Assembly (NCBI RefSeq): GCF_024294905.1
Contig: NZ_JANCOC010000001.1
Location: 318,879-382,878 of the forward strand
Length of the DNA stretch: 64,000 nucleotides
Reading direction: 5' to 3'
Source: Rothia gullae
Lineage (GTDB): Bacteria > Actinomycetota > Actinomycetes > Actinomycetales > Micrococcaceae
In this document: piece after piece, positions 40,216 to 50,224 of the stretch
Layout: each line of letters begins with the position of its first letter
Numbering within the stretch: position 1 is the first letter of the stretch
The notes under the pieces: generated by a model
What the model saw: the letters and a program-made list of their open reading frames with translations, nothing else
What the model was told of the DNA's origin: nothing
The model's database searches: none
Program-made: the position numbers and the translations under genes

Positions 40216-40704
40216 CTAGAGCTCCAGAAGCATCTCTACGTGCCTAATTCCAACCTCAAGATACGGCTCTCCCACTTGCACAAACCCCGCCGCACCATAG
40301 TAGCTGTCTTTCAAATATGATTGGGCGCTAATCACCAGCTGACGAGCTTCCGTATTTTCACGAACCCAGCCAATCGCCTCATGCAGTAGGGCACGCCCCA
40401 GGCCGGTGCCACGCGCCTCCTCACGGACAGCTACTCGACCGATGGTCCAAGCACCTTCGATAGGGCGGTGGTAGCCATCATCTACTGTCATAAGATCAAA
40501 GATCCGCAAGTACGCTAAGACCCGCCCAGACTCATCTGCGTGGAAGAAATGAACAGACTCGAAGTCTGCTTCGTCGGGTTCCTGCGCAAGAATCTGCTGA
40601 CCCACAGTAAAGACCATCGAACGGATGATATGAATCTGCTGTAGTTCCCTTAGAGTCAGCTCGTTGAAGTGCTTTGCCTGAAAATATGCGGAGGAATTTG
40701 GCAA
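40216..40704 (-). CDS. elaA: GNAT acetyltransferase, ElaA-like
   Basis: 162 residues. Acetyl-CoA binding motif A is RVAVREEARGTGLGRALLHE (Q/RxxGxG/A). N-terminal KHFNELTLRELQQIHIIRSM and VFTVGQQ resemble ElaA-type proteins. Target unknown. GGAAACGCC precedes the ATG and the start fits the family. Confidence 0.78.
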   Translation of the reverse strand: MPNSSAYFQAKHFNELTLRELQQIHIIRSMVFTVGQQILAQEPDEADFESVHFFHADESGRVLAYLRIFDLMTVDDGYHRPIEGAWTIGRVAVREEARGTGLGRALLHEAIGWVRENTEARQLVISAQSYLKDSYYGAAGFVQVGEPYLEVGIRHVEMLLEL

Positions 40705-40936
40705 CGGCGTTTCCTTTCAAATACGTTCTGCCTGATGAAAGAACATACCCCAGTGTTGAAAGCTCTGTACAAAGGTATAGGTATGAAACCGCTCTATGAG
40801 ATTTACCGGTACAACCCTCTACAGGTATTTATTGCTCGCAGCGTATCTGCAAGGATAACCATCTAGAACACGCATGAATTAACAAAGCTCTTATACTGAG
40901 AACGTTATTATTACTCAACACCTTGGAGGTAACTCT

Positions 40937-41317
40937 ATGTCTATCGCCGCTATTATGACCTGGACTCTGCAATCAGAAATTCCAGTACCTCAGGATGCCC
41001 AAGCCCTTTTGGGGCCGGGTGAAAGCGCCGTCGCTGCCTTTGCTACTTTCCGCGATTCGGCGATTTTCACGACTCACCGACTCATCATTCGTGATGCTCA
41101 AGGCCTGACGGGTAAGAAGGTAGAAATGTATTCGTTGCCTTACTCCTCAATCCATATGTGGTCTTCTGAAAATGCAGGAAACCTGTTCGACGCGAATAGT
41201 GAAATTGCTCTATGGACGAAGGTCGGCTACATCAAAATCAAGCTGGGCCGAAAGATTGACGTCCGCAAACTTGACTGGCTCATCGCTCAGCAGGTTCTAA
41301 ACGCTCAGCAGCATTAG
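40937..41317 (+). CDS. Small PH-domain-like (bPH) protein
   Basis: 126 residues, start with TTGGAGGTAACTCT upstream. Single beta-rich PH-like domain: GESAVAAFATFRDSAIFTTH, RLIIRDAQGLTGKKVEMYSL, YSSIHMWSS, with a final helix (KLDWLIAQQVLNAQQH). Typical of YqjF/YozB-like bacterial PH proteins of unknown role. A TATACT -10 box lies at 40892..40897. Confidence 0.75.
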   Translation: MSIAAIMTWTLQSEIPVPQDAQALLGPGESAVAAFATFRDSAIFTTHRLIIRDAQGLTGKKVEMYSLPYSSIHMWSSENAGNLFDANSEIALWTKVGYIKIKLGRKIDVRKLDWLIAQQVLNAQQH

Positions 41318-41666
41318 GGCATAAAAATAGACTGGCGTTCCCTCCGGGTTGCACGACAAAAAGGGAGAGAAAGCCAGCACCAAACAGCTTAACCTTTAGA
41401 CCCGCTCAAAGCGCAACTAAGATACATGAGGCTCATCGAGGCAGAAAAATATTAGACACGAACCGTCACCAAAATAGTCCGGTGAGCCTGCGTCCCGCAG
41501 AAACCTAGCAGACACCCCTCAGAAAACACAACAACGGCCTATACGCTCCCAAAGGAACGTATAGGCCGTTGCTTGTTACCTAGAACTTACCCCAGAACCC
41601 ACCCCGCAACTTACCTCAGTACAGGTGCGGGGCAAAGCTCAGAAGGAAAGATAAGACGCCAGTGAA
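41318..41666. other. Intergenic stretch between the PH-domain gene and glnA
   Basis: 349 bases without a convincing gene. It carries one strong terminator (41532..41571). The 5' part contains scattered T- and A-rich words but nothing recognised. Confidence 0.5.
41532..41571. terminator. Terminator in the convergent gap before glnA
   Basis: 14-base perfect stem, CAACGGCCTATACG with its complement, 12-base loop, A-rich before and CTTGTT after. Can terminate both strands. Confidence 0.82.
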
Positions 41667-43091
41667 TTAGACGCCGTAGTACAGCTGGTACTCAAGCGGG
41701 TGCGGAACCAGCGAAAGCGGCTCCAGCTCGTTCTTACGCTTGTAGTCAATCCACGCCTGAATCAGGTCCTCGGTGAAGACGCCGCCCTCGAGCAGGAAGT
41801 CGTGGTCAGCCTCCAGAGCCGCCAGAGCCTCCTCCAGGTTAGCCGGAGCTTTCTTGATGTCCTTAGCCTCTTCAGCGGGCAGCTCGTACAGGTCCTTATC
41901 GATCGGTGCCGGCGGCTCAATACGGTTACGGATACCGTCCAGACCAGCCATCAGCTGAGCAGCGAACGCGAAGTAGGGGTTAGCGGAGGGGTCCGGTGCG
42001 CGGAACTCCAGACGCTTAGCCTTCGGGTTGGTGCCGGTAATCGGGATGCGGATACCAGCGGAACGGTTACCCTGCGAGTACACCATGTTGATGGGAGCCT
42101 CGTAGCCGGGAACCAGACGCTTGTAAGAGTTCACGGTCGGGTTGGTGAACGCTAGAACAGCGGAGGAGTGCTCAATCAGACCGCCAATGTACCAGCGTGC
42201 GGTGTCAGAGAGGTTAGCGTAGCCACGCTCATCGTAGAAGAGGGGCTCGCCATCCTGCCACAGCGACTGGTGGCAGTGCATACCGGAGCCGTTATCGCCG
42301 AACACGGGCTTAGGCATGAAAGTCACGGACTTGCCCCATGCGTCTGCGGTGCCCTTGATGACGTACTTGAACTTCAGCAGGTCGTCAGCAGCCTTGGTGA
42401 GAGTGTCGAACTTGTAGTTGATTTCTGCCTGGCCGGCTGCGCCCACCTCGTGATGGCTACGCTCAACTTCAAGGCCAACCTCGTCCATTGCTACGCACAT
42501 TGCGTCACGCAGGTCAGCCTGCTTGTCGACGGGGGAGACGGGGAAGTAACCGCCCTTGACGGGGGTCTTGTTGCCCAGGTTGCCGCCCTCTTCCTTGCGG
42601 CCGGTGTTCCAGGGAGCCTCATCGGAGTCGATCTTGAAGAATACGGAGTTCGGCTCGACCTGGTAGCGGACGTCCTCGAAGACGAAGAATTCAGCCTCGG
42701 ATGCGAAGAACGCGGTGTCTGCAATGCCGGTGGACTGCAGGTACGCCTCGGCACGCTCAGCAACGCCGCGGGGGTCACGGTGGTAGGGCTCGCCGGTGCG
42801 GGGGTTCACGATGGAGCAGATGATGACCAGGGTCTTCTCAAGGCGGAAGGGGTCAACGTACGCAGACTGAACGTCGGGAATCAGCTGCATGTCGGACTCT
42901 GCAATGCCCTGGAAGCCGCGAATGGAGGAGCCATCAAAAAGCTGGCCGTTGACGAAGAAATCGTCATCAATCGCCTTAGCGGGCAGGTTGAAGTGCTGCT
43001 GCACGCCGGGCATGTCGGTGAATCGGATATCAACGAAGACTACTTCTTCGTTCTTGATAAAGTCGAGAACTTCCTGGGGGCTGGTAAACAT
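41667..43091 (-). CDS. glnA: Glutamine synthetase type I
   Basis: 474 residues from the ATG at 43091, which has GGAGCAGTCCTC; the frame is open 65 codons further but that part is not conserved in style. Makes glutamine from glutamate and ammonia. Motifs: [15 protein letters not shown] region, [20 protein letters not shown], and the adenylylation tyrosine in [11 protein letters not shown], so the enzyme is probably GlnE-regulated. Length fits GSI-beta. Confidence 0.94.
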   Translation of the reverse strand: MFTSPQEVLDFIKNEEVVFVDIRFTDMPGVQQHFNLPAKAIDDDFFVNGQLFDGSSIRGFQGIAESDMQLIPDVQSAYVDPFRLEKTLVIICSIVNPRTGEPYHRDPRGVAERAEAYLQSTGIADTAFFASEAEFFVFEDVRYQVEPNSVFFKIDSDEAPWNTGRKEEGGNLGNKTPVKGGYFPVSPVDKQADLRDAMCVAMDEVGLEVERSHHEVGAAGQAEINYKFDTLTKAADDLLKFKYVIKGTADAWGKSVTFMPKPVFGDNGSGMHCHQSLWQDGEPLFYDERGYANLSDTARWYIGGLIEHSSAVLAFTNPTVNSYKRLVPGYEAPINMVYSQGNRSAGIRIPITGTNPKAKRLEFRAPDPSANPYFAFAAQLMAGLDGIRNRIEPPAPIDKDLYELPAEEAKDIKKAPANLEEALAALEADHDFLLEGGVFTEDLIQAWIDYKRKNELEPLSLVPHPLEYQLYYGV

Positions 43092-43430
43092 GAGGACTGC
43101 TCCTTGTTCGACTGACGGTGCAGGAGGGTATCTTCCCTCACCGCATTCAGTCTTTGGTTTAGTTTTTGGCCGCGGGCAAAGCCCTGTGACATATCCAGCA
43201 TAGAGGTTATTTTTTGCGCGTGCGTGACTATCGTGTTTCGGTAATGTTACAAATCCTGGAAAGGAGTTACATCTTGGTTGCCTCACGAAACACAGCGCAG
43301 ATGCTAACGCTCTCTAGCAACGCTAGCATCAGCGTCAGTAACAGAGCAATAACCGGGCGTAACAAAAAGGCTCCGACCCTTCCCACGCGGGAAGAGCCGG
43401 AGCCTTCAAAACCTTATATCAGAGTCTCGC
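43092..43430. other. glnA upstream region and DUF4191 terminator
   Basis: 339 bases. Left part contains the glnA promoter region; no consensus promoter stands out by eye. Includes CGTAACAAAAAGGCTCCG and its partner, the terminator of the gene at 43431..44147. No gene recognised. Confidence 0.5.
43367..43406 (-). terminator. Terminator of the DUF4191 gene
   Basis: Nested stem: AAGGCTCCG with CGGAGCCTT outside, TTCCC with GGGAA inside. On the minus strand it is followed by TTTTTG, a proper U-run. Confidence 0.85.
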
Positions 43431-44147
43431 TTAGCGGCCGCGCATCGCACGACGGTCCGGGCGAGCACGCATCGGGTCAACACCCTTAGGAACAGCGTTC
43501 ATCGGGTTACGCATAGTGTTCAGAGTGCCCAGACGACCCGAAACAACCTGCATCTCCTGCTGAGTCAGAGCCTTCGGAAGCTTGTTCATAGTCTTCACAA
43601 CGTCCTTGAGCTCAACCTGACCCTCTTCGTGACCGGTCTCAATCACGTGAACCGGAACGCCAGGAGCCACACGGTTCAGGTGCTTCTTCTCAGTGTTCAC
43701 CAGGGAAGTCACGCGGCTGTGAGGGCCCTCGGTCACCAGCACAATACCGGGACGGCCCAGAGCACGGAACACCAGATCCTGGTTGCGGTTCGCAGCAACG
43801 GGCTGCTCCTCAACAATCCAACCGCGGCGCACCGAGTTCATCGCCGCACCACTACGACCGGGCTGGTTCTCAATCTGAGCAAAAGCCGCAGTCTGCGCGC
43901 GGCGACCCAGCAGAAGCATCGCCACAATAGCGGCAACGCCCAGACCCAGAATCAGGAAAGTAATCCAGTTATTCAGGGCAATACCGATGAGGAGGAAAAC
44001 CAAAAGGGTGCCCAGAGCCGACAGACTCAGAATCCAACCAATATTCGGGTCGGACTTCTTGGTCATCTGGTAGACCTGCTTCATCTGGGCGAAAGTGCCC
44101 GGAGTGCGTTCCTTCTTCTTTTTCTTCTCTTCGCGCTTATCTGCCAC
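43431..44147 (-). CDS. DUF4191 membrane protein
   Basis: 238 residues. Lys/Glu-rich cytoplasmic N-terminus (ADKREEKKKKKERTPGTFAQ), then two membrane helices (GWILSLSALGTLLVFLLIGI, WITFLILGLGVAAIVAMLLL), and a soluble C-terminal half with RRGWIVEEQPVAANRNQDLV, and a basic tail. Conserved in actinobacteria between lipA and glnA; function unknown. Confidence 0.85.
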   Translation of the reverse strand: MADKREEKKKKKERTPGTFAQMKQVYQMTKKSDPNIGWILSLSALGTLLVFLLIGIALNNWITFLILGLGVAAIVAMLLLGRRAQTAAFAQIENQPGRSGAAMNSVRRGWIVEEQPVAANRNQDLVFRALGRPGIVLVTEGPHSRVTSLVNTEKKHLNRVAPGVPVHVIETGHEEGQVELKDVVKTMNKLPKALTQQEMQVVSGRLGTLNTMRNPMNAVPKGVDPMRARPDRRAMRGR

Positions 44148-44284
44148 GATTCTTCCTCGGCTGGTTCTTCCGCGGCTCCGATAAGCGTCTCAAACGCTCA
44201 CGGAACCATAGTGACGTAACGATGCAGTGTATGCCTGCAATTTTTCTAGTTTACCCTACCCGCACAAGAGGCGGGGCATAAGGA

Positions 44285-44317
44285 GAGGCTCCCCGAACAC
44301 CGGGTTCGAGGAGCCTC
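44285..44317 (-). terminator. Terminator-like hairpin after lipA
   Basis: GAGGCTCC with GGAGCCTC, inner pairs CGAAC with GTTCG. It follows the lipA stop on the minus strand. Confidence 0.7.
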
Positions 44318-44344
44318 AACGCTCTCAGAAAGATTCTGAAAGGC

Positions 44345-45352
44345 TTAGTAGCCCGCAGCCACCAGGGAGGAGGCTTCCTGCAGGGCTGCACCCTCACCCT
44401 CAATGTGGGCAAGGTTCTCAGGGATCTGGTAGCCGTTCTTACGCATCGCACGAGCCCACAGGCGACCTGCACGGTACGAAGAACGAACCATCGGGCCCGC
44501 CATAACGCCAGCGAAACCAATCTCCTCAGCCATGTTCGCAAAATCCACGAACTGCTGAGGCTTCACCCAACGCTCAATCGGGTGGAAGAGCGGGCCGGGG
44601 CGCAGGTATTGGGTGAGGGTAATGATGTCACAACCAGCATCGTGCAGATCGCACAGCGCCTCGTAAATCTCGTCATCGGTCTCGCCCATACCCAGAATCA
44701 GGTTGGACTTGGTGACCATGCCGCCTTCCTTAGCCTGGGTAATAACATCCAGGGAACGCTCGTAACGGAACGCCGGGCGAATCTGACGGAAGATACGGGG
44801 GACGGTCTCCAAGTTGTGCGCGAACACCTCAGGCTTAGCGTCAATCACCTTCTGAACATGCTCGGGAACACCCTTGAAGTCGGGCACGAGCATCTCAACG
44901 CCGGTGTTCGGGCACATCTTGTGAATCTGACGGGTAGTCTCTGCGTACAGCCACGCACCGCCGTCTTCCAGATCGTCACGAGCAACACCGGTCACGGTTG
45001 CGTAACGCAGACCCATGACCTTCACGTTCTTAGCAACCTTGAACGGCTCAGCATAGTCAACAGCAACAGGCTTACCGGTCGCAATATTGCAGAAGTCGCA
45101 ACGGCGGGTGCACTCGGAACCACCAATCAGGTAGGTTGCCTCACGGTCTTCCCAGCACTCGTAAATATTGGGGCAGCCAGCCTCTTCACACACGGTGTGG
45201 AGGCCCTGACCGCGAGCCAGCTCGCGCATCTCGTTGTATTCGGGGCCAACAATAGCCTTGGTCTTAATCCAGTGAGGCTTCTTCTCAATGGGAACCTCAG
45301 CGTTGCGGGCCTCCACACGCAGTAGCTTGCGTCCTTCAGGTGCGGTGCTCAA
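44345..45352 (-). CDS. lipA: Lipoyl synthase
   Basis: 335 residues. Radical-SAM enzyme that inserts two sulfurs into octanoyl groups to give lipoyl cofactors. Auxiliary cluster motif [13 protein letters not shown]; radical-SAM cluster [11 protein letters not shown]-terminal VRSSYRAG. Lies next to lipB and near sucB and lpd, whose products need lipoate. Confidence 0.96.
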   Translation of the reverse strand: MSTAPEGRKLLRVEARNAEVPIEKKPHWIKTKAIVGPEYNEMRELARGQGLHTVCEEAGCPNIYECWEDREATYLIGGSECTRRCDFCNIATGKPVAVDYAEPFKVAKNVKVMGLRYATVTGVARDDLEDGGAWLYAETTRQIHKMCPNTGVEMLVPDFKGVPEHVQKVIDAKPEVFAHNLETVPRIFRQIRPAFRYERSLDVITQAKEGGMVTKSNLILGMGETDDEIYEALCDLHDAGCDIITLTQYLRPGPLFHPIERWVKPQQFVDFANMAEEIGFAGVMAGPMVRSSYRAGRLWARAMRKNGYQIPENLAHIEGEGAALQEASSLVAAGY

Positions 45353-45516
45353 AAGTCTTCTCCTTGGTCTCGGTGTGCCCTCTGTGCAGGTGGGCCACCT
45401 TCTATTTTACGCCCGCTCAGGCGTAGGTGAAACTGATTTTCGTATATGACGAACAAAGCTGGACGCGTTACGTGTACCGCCCGTTCGACGCTTCTTGACT
45501 GCGTCTAACCCTGCGT

Positions 45517-46194
45517 TTAATCCTGTGCCGCAATGGGCTCGAAAGACTCCGCCAGGCGGTCCTGGTACTTCAGAAGCTCCGCCTCCAGCGGCTCCAAAAT
45601 ATCGGTGGGGGTGACGGTGCGGCCCAGCTGCTCCGAAATGGTGGTAACACCCGCATCGCTAATACCGCAGGGAATGAACTGCTGGAAAGGCGCGGTGTCA
45701 TTGCAGCAGTTAATCGCAAAGCCGTGCATGGTGGTGTTACGCGAAACGCGCATGCCCAGTGCCGCGATCTTCTTGTCCTGGGTGACGCCGTCGCCCAGAA
45801 TCCACACGCCGCTACGGCCCTCAACGCGCTCACCCTTAATGCCCAGGCCAGCCAGGACGTTAATGATGATTTCCTCGATGATACGTACATACGCCACCAC
45901 GTCAATGGGCTCGGGCAGGCGCAGAATCGGGTAGCCGGTCAGCTGGCCGGGGCCATGCCAGGTCAGCTTGCCGCCGCGGTCAATCTTGACGACGGGGGTG
46001 GATTTGTCTGTGGGGTACTCGTGATCTTCGGTGCGTTTACCTGCGGTAATCACTGCCTCGTGCTCAAGTAGAAGAATCGTATTCTGGCGGGTGCGGTTAG
46101 CCACCTCATCGTGGATGCGGTACTGCTTGTCCAGGCACTCAACATAGTTCACATAGTTCGGGGCGAAGCCCACGCGTTCAATCGTCACAGACAT
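45517..46194 (-). CDS. lipB: Octanoyltransferase
   Basis: 225 residues. Moves octanoate from ACP to E2 lipoyl domains; LipA then adds sulfur. Signature WHGPGQLTGYPI and the active site part MHGFAINCCND with Lys/Cys nearby. A short C-terminal extension (KYQDRLAESFEPIAAQD). Encoded upstream of lipA, 164 bases apart. Confidence 0.94.
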   Translation of the reverse strand: MSVTIERVGFAPNYVNYVECLDKQYRIHDEVANRTRQNTILLLEHEAVITAGKRTEDHEYPTDKSTPVVKIDRGGKLTWHGPGQLTGYPILRLPEPIDVVAYVRIIEEIIINVLAGLGIKGERVEGRSGVWILGDGVTQDKKIAALGMRVSRNTTMHGFAINCCNDTAPFQQFIPCGISDAGVTTISEQLGRTVTPTDILEPLEAELLKYQDRLAESFEPIAAQD

Positions 46195-46413
46195 ACTTTC
46201 TACCTTAGTACTGCTGGTGGAGGGAAGAAAATTAGGGCGCCCTGAATCACGTGATGAGCGAACACGTCGGAATGTTACGTGAGGGTGTGCTCAGGAGTGG
46301 GAAGGGAGAATAAGCAGATAAATGCCTGAATTCACATTGGGGGTTCTTTGGGTGTTTTAACTATTTTAGTGTGCTCAAATATATTATTTGATGTAATTTG
46401 ATAACATTATGGT
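46195..46413. other. A/T-rich divergent promoter region
   Basis: 219 bases between divergent lipB and the pseudokinase-like gene. The right half is very A/T-rich (for example TTGATGTAATTTGATAACAT), probably holding promoters for both sides. No gene seen. Confidence 0.5.
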
Positions 46414-48144
46414 ATGAGAAGCGAAGAAGCACACGTACTGGAAAGCATCGCCAACCCGACTCTACCCATCCTGCAGATTGTCGAGTACCGGGGCGAAACC
46501 ACCGCAAGCGCACCCACCGCGAGCGCACCCACCGAGAGCGCACCCGCTGCAGGTTCCGTACCCTCCTCCCACCCCGGACGCTACACCCTGCGCACCATTC
46601 CCCAGTCCGCCCCGCCAGCTCCCTCCACCCAGCTGGCTTCTGCCGCGCCCACTCTGCGTGCGGCAGTCAACGGGTACGGATTCGAGGAAAACACGGATGC
46701 ATCCGCTCAGAGGCACGCCCAAACCCCACAGGTAGCCGCCGCCCTACGTAACGTGCCCGGACTCGCCAAGCTCCACGCCGTTACTAGTGAGAGCGCCGAT
46801 AGTGCCAATCAGCTGTGCCTCTGGTACGAGCCCCTCGACGCGGGCACCCTCGACAAGCTCCTGCGCGCTCGCACCCTGACACCCGCCGAGCTCATGACCC
46901 TGGCGCGAACCCTGCACCGGGCGCTCGGAAGCCTCAAAAAAGTCGGGGAGGGGCGCGCCGAACTAAGCGCCGAATACATCGCGCTGAGCGCCGCCGGAGT
47001 ACCCAAACTCCTGCTACCTGACGCCGTCTACTGTGAAACGGCCTCTCAAGACGGTGAACAGCTCACCGCCGCTCGGGGCAACTACGCACGCTCCGCAGCA
47101 GCCCTGCTCTGGAAAGCCGCCTGCGGGCACACACCGGAACCCTCCACCGCCCGCGTACCTCTCTCACTGCGCATGGATTCACTGGGCATGGATTCACTGG
47201 GCATAGGAGCCGCCGACACCGCAACCGAGGGGGCACCCAGCAACGAGTGGATTGAGCGCCTCGGCAGAGCCCTCGAATACCTGCTGGACGCACCAGCCCA
47301 GGAGGCAGCGCTCGCAGGGCTCAGCTCCGTGGTCGCCCTGGCCGAGGAGGTACCGCCTTGCCCGCTCAACGTCTACCTGAGCTGTTCAGAACGAGCCCGC
47401 GCCCTAATTCCCACAGCTGTGGAGCCCACGACGGTACAGAAGCGCTCAAAGACGCAGAAGGCGCAACGCTACCTGGCAGAACGTTTGCCTCGCATGAAGA
47501 AGGCGGGCGTGAAGAAGTCGGGGCGCGCAGCTACCGCAGGTTCTAAGCCATTGAGCCCCACAGCAAGCCCCATAGCAAGCCCCGCAAAGACTGCGCCGCC
47601 CGCTCTAAAGAACGCAGATGCGACGAGCACATCCCGCCTGACGGCGCTACGCGGCGCGTTCACCCGTCCCTCCGCGCGCCTGGGACTTGCCGCGCTCGCG
47701 CTGGGGGCTATTGCGCTGCCTCTCGGGTTCACTCTCTACGGGCAGAACGCCCTGGCAACGGCACAGCCCGTATCCGCTCAATCCGTGAACGCAACGGGGG
47801 AGCAGGAGCCCGGCGGTACGGAAACACAGGTTCAGAGCGCACAAGATACAGCCGCGCAGGGCGATCAGATTCTACGAGCCCTGATTGACCAGCGAAACCA
47901 AGAACGCCGTGCCCGAGGCGGAGCAGAGCTCACCGTCGACACCGCCGAAGAACTCAGCCGTGACAGCGAGAACATCCGCGTTATGGCGGTAGTCTCCGCG
48001 CCCGGCTACCGCGCCGATAAAACCGAGCGGGAAGCCCGCAAACTCAGCGAAGAAAACGGCCTCACCCGCCAGAAAGTCATCTTCGACCTGCACCGCGGTG
48101 AGAAAGGCTGGGAGATAGCCCGCGCCGAACCCATCCCGGCATAG
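46414..48144 (+). CDS. Pseudokinase-like membrane protein with extracytoplasmic C-terminal domain
   Basis: 576 residues. Residues about 90 to 280 resemble a degraded protein kinase lobe (LWYEPLDAGTLDKLLRARTL, ELMTLARTLHRALGSLKKVG, YARSAAALLWKAACG) but the catalytic HRD and DFG motifs are not visible. A basic Ser/Pro/Ala-rich linker follows (about 350 to 420) and one membrane helix (LGLAALALGAIALPLGFTLY). The remaining C-terminal part is likely outside (DQRNQERRARGGAELTVDTA, NGLTRQKVIFDLHRGEKGWE). A Ser/Thr-kinase-like sensor or scaffold is possible. Specific function unknown. Confidence 0.6.
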   Translation: MRSEEAHVLESIANPTLPILQIVEYRGETTASAPTASAPTESAPAAGSVPSSHPGRYTLRTIPQSAPPAPSTQLASAAPTLRAAVNGYGFEENTDASAQRHAQTPQVAAALRNVPGLAKLHAVTSESADSANQLCLWYEPLDAGTLDKLLRARTLTPAELMTLARTLHRALGSLKKVGEGRAELSAEYIALSAAGVPKLLLPDAVYCETASQDGEQLTAARGNYARSAAALLWKAACGHTPEPSTARVPLSLRMDSLGMDSLGIGAADTATEGAPSNEWIERLGRALEYLLDAPAQEAALAGLSSVVALAEEVPPCPLNVYLSCSERARALIPTAVEPTTVQKRSKTQKAQRYLAERLPRMKKAGVKKSGRAATAGSKPLSPTASPIASPAKTAPPALKNADATSTSRLTALRGAFTRPSARLGLAALALGAIALPLGFTLYGQNALATAQPVSAQSVNATGEQEPGGTETQVQSAQDTAAQGDQILRALIDQRNQERRARGGAELTVDTAEELSRDSENIRVMAVVSAPGYRADKTEREARKLSEENGLTRQKVIFDLHRGEKGWEIARAEPIPA

Positions 48145-48196
48145 CTGATGCCGCGCAACTGACCCTGTGCAGCTGATGCCGCGTAACTGACACCGT
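48143..48196. repeat. Tandem 28-base duplication after the pseudokinase-like gene
   Basis: Two direct copies of AGCTGATGCCGCGCAACTGA and following bases (48143..48170 and 48171..48196), differing at a few positions, starting at the stop codon. Confidence 0.8.
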
Positions 48197-48217
48197 AGAA
48201 ACGCGGACACAACAAAA

Positions 48218-48257
48218 GGCGGCGGCCCCACCCACCGAAGTGGATGGAGCCGCCGCC
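48218..48257. terminator. Bidirectional terminator between convergent genes
   Basis: GGCGGCGGC with GCCGCCGCC, inner CCACCGAAGTGG-type loop; AACAAAA before and CTGTTG after. Serves both the rightward gene and sucB. Confidence 0.75.
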
Positions 48258-48350
48258 CTGTTGCTCACTGTCCGGGAAAAGCCGGAGAGCTACACTCGGT
48301 TACCCATCAGGGCACCGCCACAAGGAAACTTCCTTGAATCTATGCAGGTC

Positions 48351-50033
48351 TTAGAGGCCCAGCTCAGACTCGAAGTTTGCCTCCTCCAGGCGGGTCTTGA
48401 GGGTGTGCAGGAAGCGACCAGCGTCTGCACCGTCGACCACACGGTGATCGTAGGTGAGGGACAGGTAGCACATGGAGCGGATAGCGATAACGTCGTTACC
48501 GTCAACATCCTTAACAACCATGGGGCGCTTCACGATGGAACCGGTACCAAGGATTGCAACGTTCGGCTGGTTGATGATCGGGGTGTCGAACAGCGCACCG
48601 AAGGAACCAATGTTGGTGATGGTGAAGGTCGAACCCGACAGCTCCTCGGGGGAGATGTCGCCGGTACGTGCACGGCCACCCAAGTCGCCAATAGCCTTTG
48701 CCAGGCCAGCAATGCCCAGGTCAGAAGCGTTCTTGATGACGGGAACCAGCAGACCCTTGGGGGTGTCCACAGCAATCGCGATGTTCTCGGAGGCCGGGTA
48801 GGTAATCTGCTTGAGGTCCTCGGTCATGGAAGCGTTCAGAGCGGGGTGCTGCTGCAGAGCCTCAGCGGTTGCCTGGACGAAGAAGGGCAGGAAGGTCAGC
48901 TTAGCGCCCTCACGAGCAGCGAAGCCGTCCTTAGCCTTTGCACGCAGCTGAACGATGCGGGTCACGTCAACCTCGGTGACCTGGGTCAGCTGGGTGGAGA
49001 TGTCCAGGGACTCACGCATACGCTTTGCAATAACCTGGCGGATACGTGCGGTCTTCTCGACGGTGCCACGCTTGGGGGAAACCTCGAAGGTGTGCGGTGC
49101 CTTTGCGGAACCAGCAGCCGGAGCAGCAACTGCAGCGGGTGCAGCAGCGGCGGGAGCAGCGGAACCCTTAGCCGCGATAGCAGCCTGAACATCCTGCTTG
49201 CGGATGCGGCCACCAACACCGGTGCCCTTGACGGTGGACAGGTCGATGCCGTTGTCCTTAGCGAGCTTACGGACCAGGGGGGTCACGTATGCTTCGCCCT
49301 CAGCAGCTGCCGGAGCGGCAGGTGCAGCGGGAGCTGCGGGAGCAGCAGGAGCCTCAGCAACCGGAGCCGGAGCTGCGGGAGCTGCGGGAGCCTCAGCAAC
49401 CGGAGCGGGAGCAGCCGGAGCAGCTGCAGCAGCAGCATCGCCGATGATAGCCAGAACCTGGCCAACCTCTGCGTCCTCATCCTCGGGGATGCGGATCTCG
49501 AGCAGGGTACCTGCTACGGGGGAGGGAACCTCGGTGTCAACCTTGTCGGTGGAAACCTCAACCAGGGGCTCGTCAACCTCAACCTGCTCGCCAACTTCCT
49601 TCAGCCAGCGGGTAACGGTGCCCTCGGTGACGGACTCGCCCAGTGCGGGCAGTACGACCTCGATGCCTGCAGCGGCGGCGGCGGGAGTAGCGGCGGGTGC
49701 AGCCGGAGCCTCAGCAGCTGCCGGAGCAGCCGGAGCAGCGGCGGGTGCAGCCGGAGCCTCAGCAGCTGCGGGAGCAGCCGGAGCGGCAGCGCCGGAACCG
49801 TCGCCAATGATAGCCAGAGCAGCGCCGACCTCGACGTCCTCGTCCTCGGGGACGAGAATCTGCTCAACAACGCCTGCTACGGGGGAGGGAACCTCGGTGT
49901 CAACCTTGTCGGTGGAAACCTCAACCAGGGGTGCGTCAACCTCAATGGTGTCGCCGACCTCAACGAGCCAGCGGGTAACGGTACCCTCGGTCACGGACTC
50001 GCCCAGTGCGGGCAGTACTACGGTGTGGGACAT
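48351..50033 (-). CDS. sucB: 2-oxoglutarate dehydrogenase E2 (dihydrolipoyl succinyltransferase)
   Basis: 560 residues from the ATG at 50033 with GGAGAACGGGAAAG. Two N-terminal lipoyl domains with the target Lys in STDKVDT (twice), Ala/Pro-rich linkers of the same kind between them, an E3-binding domain ([20 protein letters not shown]) and the catalytic domain ending with [15 protein letters not shown]. Whether it serves 2-oxoglutarate or also pyruvate dehydrogenase cannot be told here; actinobacteria often use one E2. Reads before lpd in the cluster. Confidence 0.9.
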   Translation of the reverse strand: MSHTVVLPALGESVTEGTVTRWLVEVGDTIEVDAPLVEVSTDKVDTEVPSPVAGVVEQILVPEDEDVEVGAALAIIGDGSGAAAPAAPAAAEAPAAPAAAPAAPAAAEAPAAPAATPAAAAAGIEVVLPALGESVTEGTVTRWLKEVGEQVEVDEPLVEVSTDKVDTEVPSPVAGTLLEIRIPEDEDAEVGQVLAIIGDAAAAAAPAAPAPVAEAPAAPAAPAPVAEAPAAPAAPAAPAAPAAAEGEAYVTPLVRKLAKDNGIDLSTVKGTGVGGRIRKQDVQAAIAAKGSAAPAAAAPAAVAAPAAGSAKAPHTFEVSPKRGTVEKTARIRQVIAKRMRESLDISTQLTQVTEVDVTRIVQLRAKAKDGFAAREGAKLTFLPFFVQATAEALQQHPALNASMTEDLKQITYPASENIAIAVDTPKGLLVPVIKNASDLGIAGLAKAIGDLGGRARTGDISPEELSGSTFTITNIGSFGALFDTPIINQPNVAILGTGSIVKRPMVVKDVDGNDVIAIRSMCYLSLTYDHRVVDGADAGRFLHTLKTRLEEANFESELGL

Positions 50034-50224
50034 AATCTTTCCCGTTCTCCTTGTGAATGCTTGAACTAGAAAAATGTGAGCGGCGACCCGGATGCGCGCC
50101 GTATGCGTCAAAGCACGTCGACGCGCATCCGGATAGGGGCGTTGTTCAGCGGATACGCCCGGCAACCGCTAACGACCAACGGTCGTCAATACTAAGCTGA
50201 CGCACTAACGCCAGTCAGCAAAAT

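Noticed and set aside
49198..50064. Long open frames opposite sucB
   Set aside because: They are rich in A/G/S and lie opposite Ala/Pro linkers of sucB, a common effect of high-GC coding sequence.
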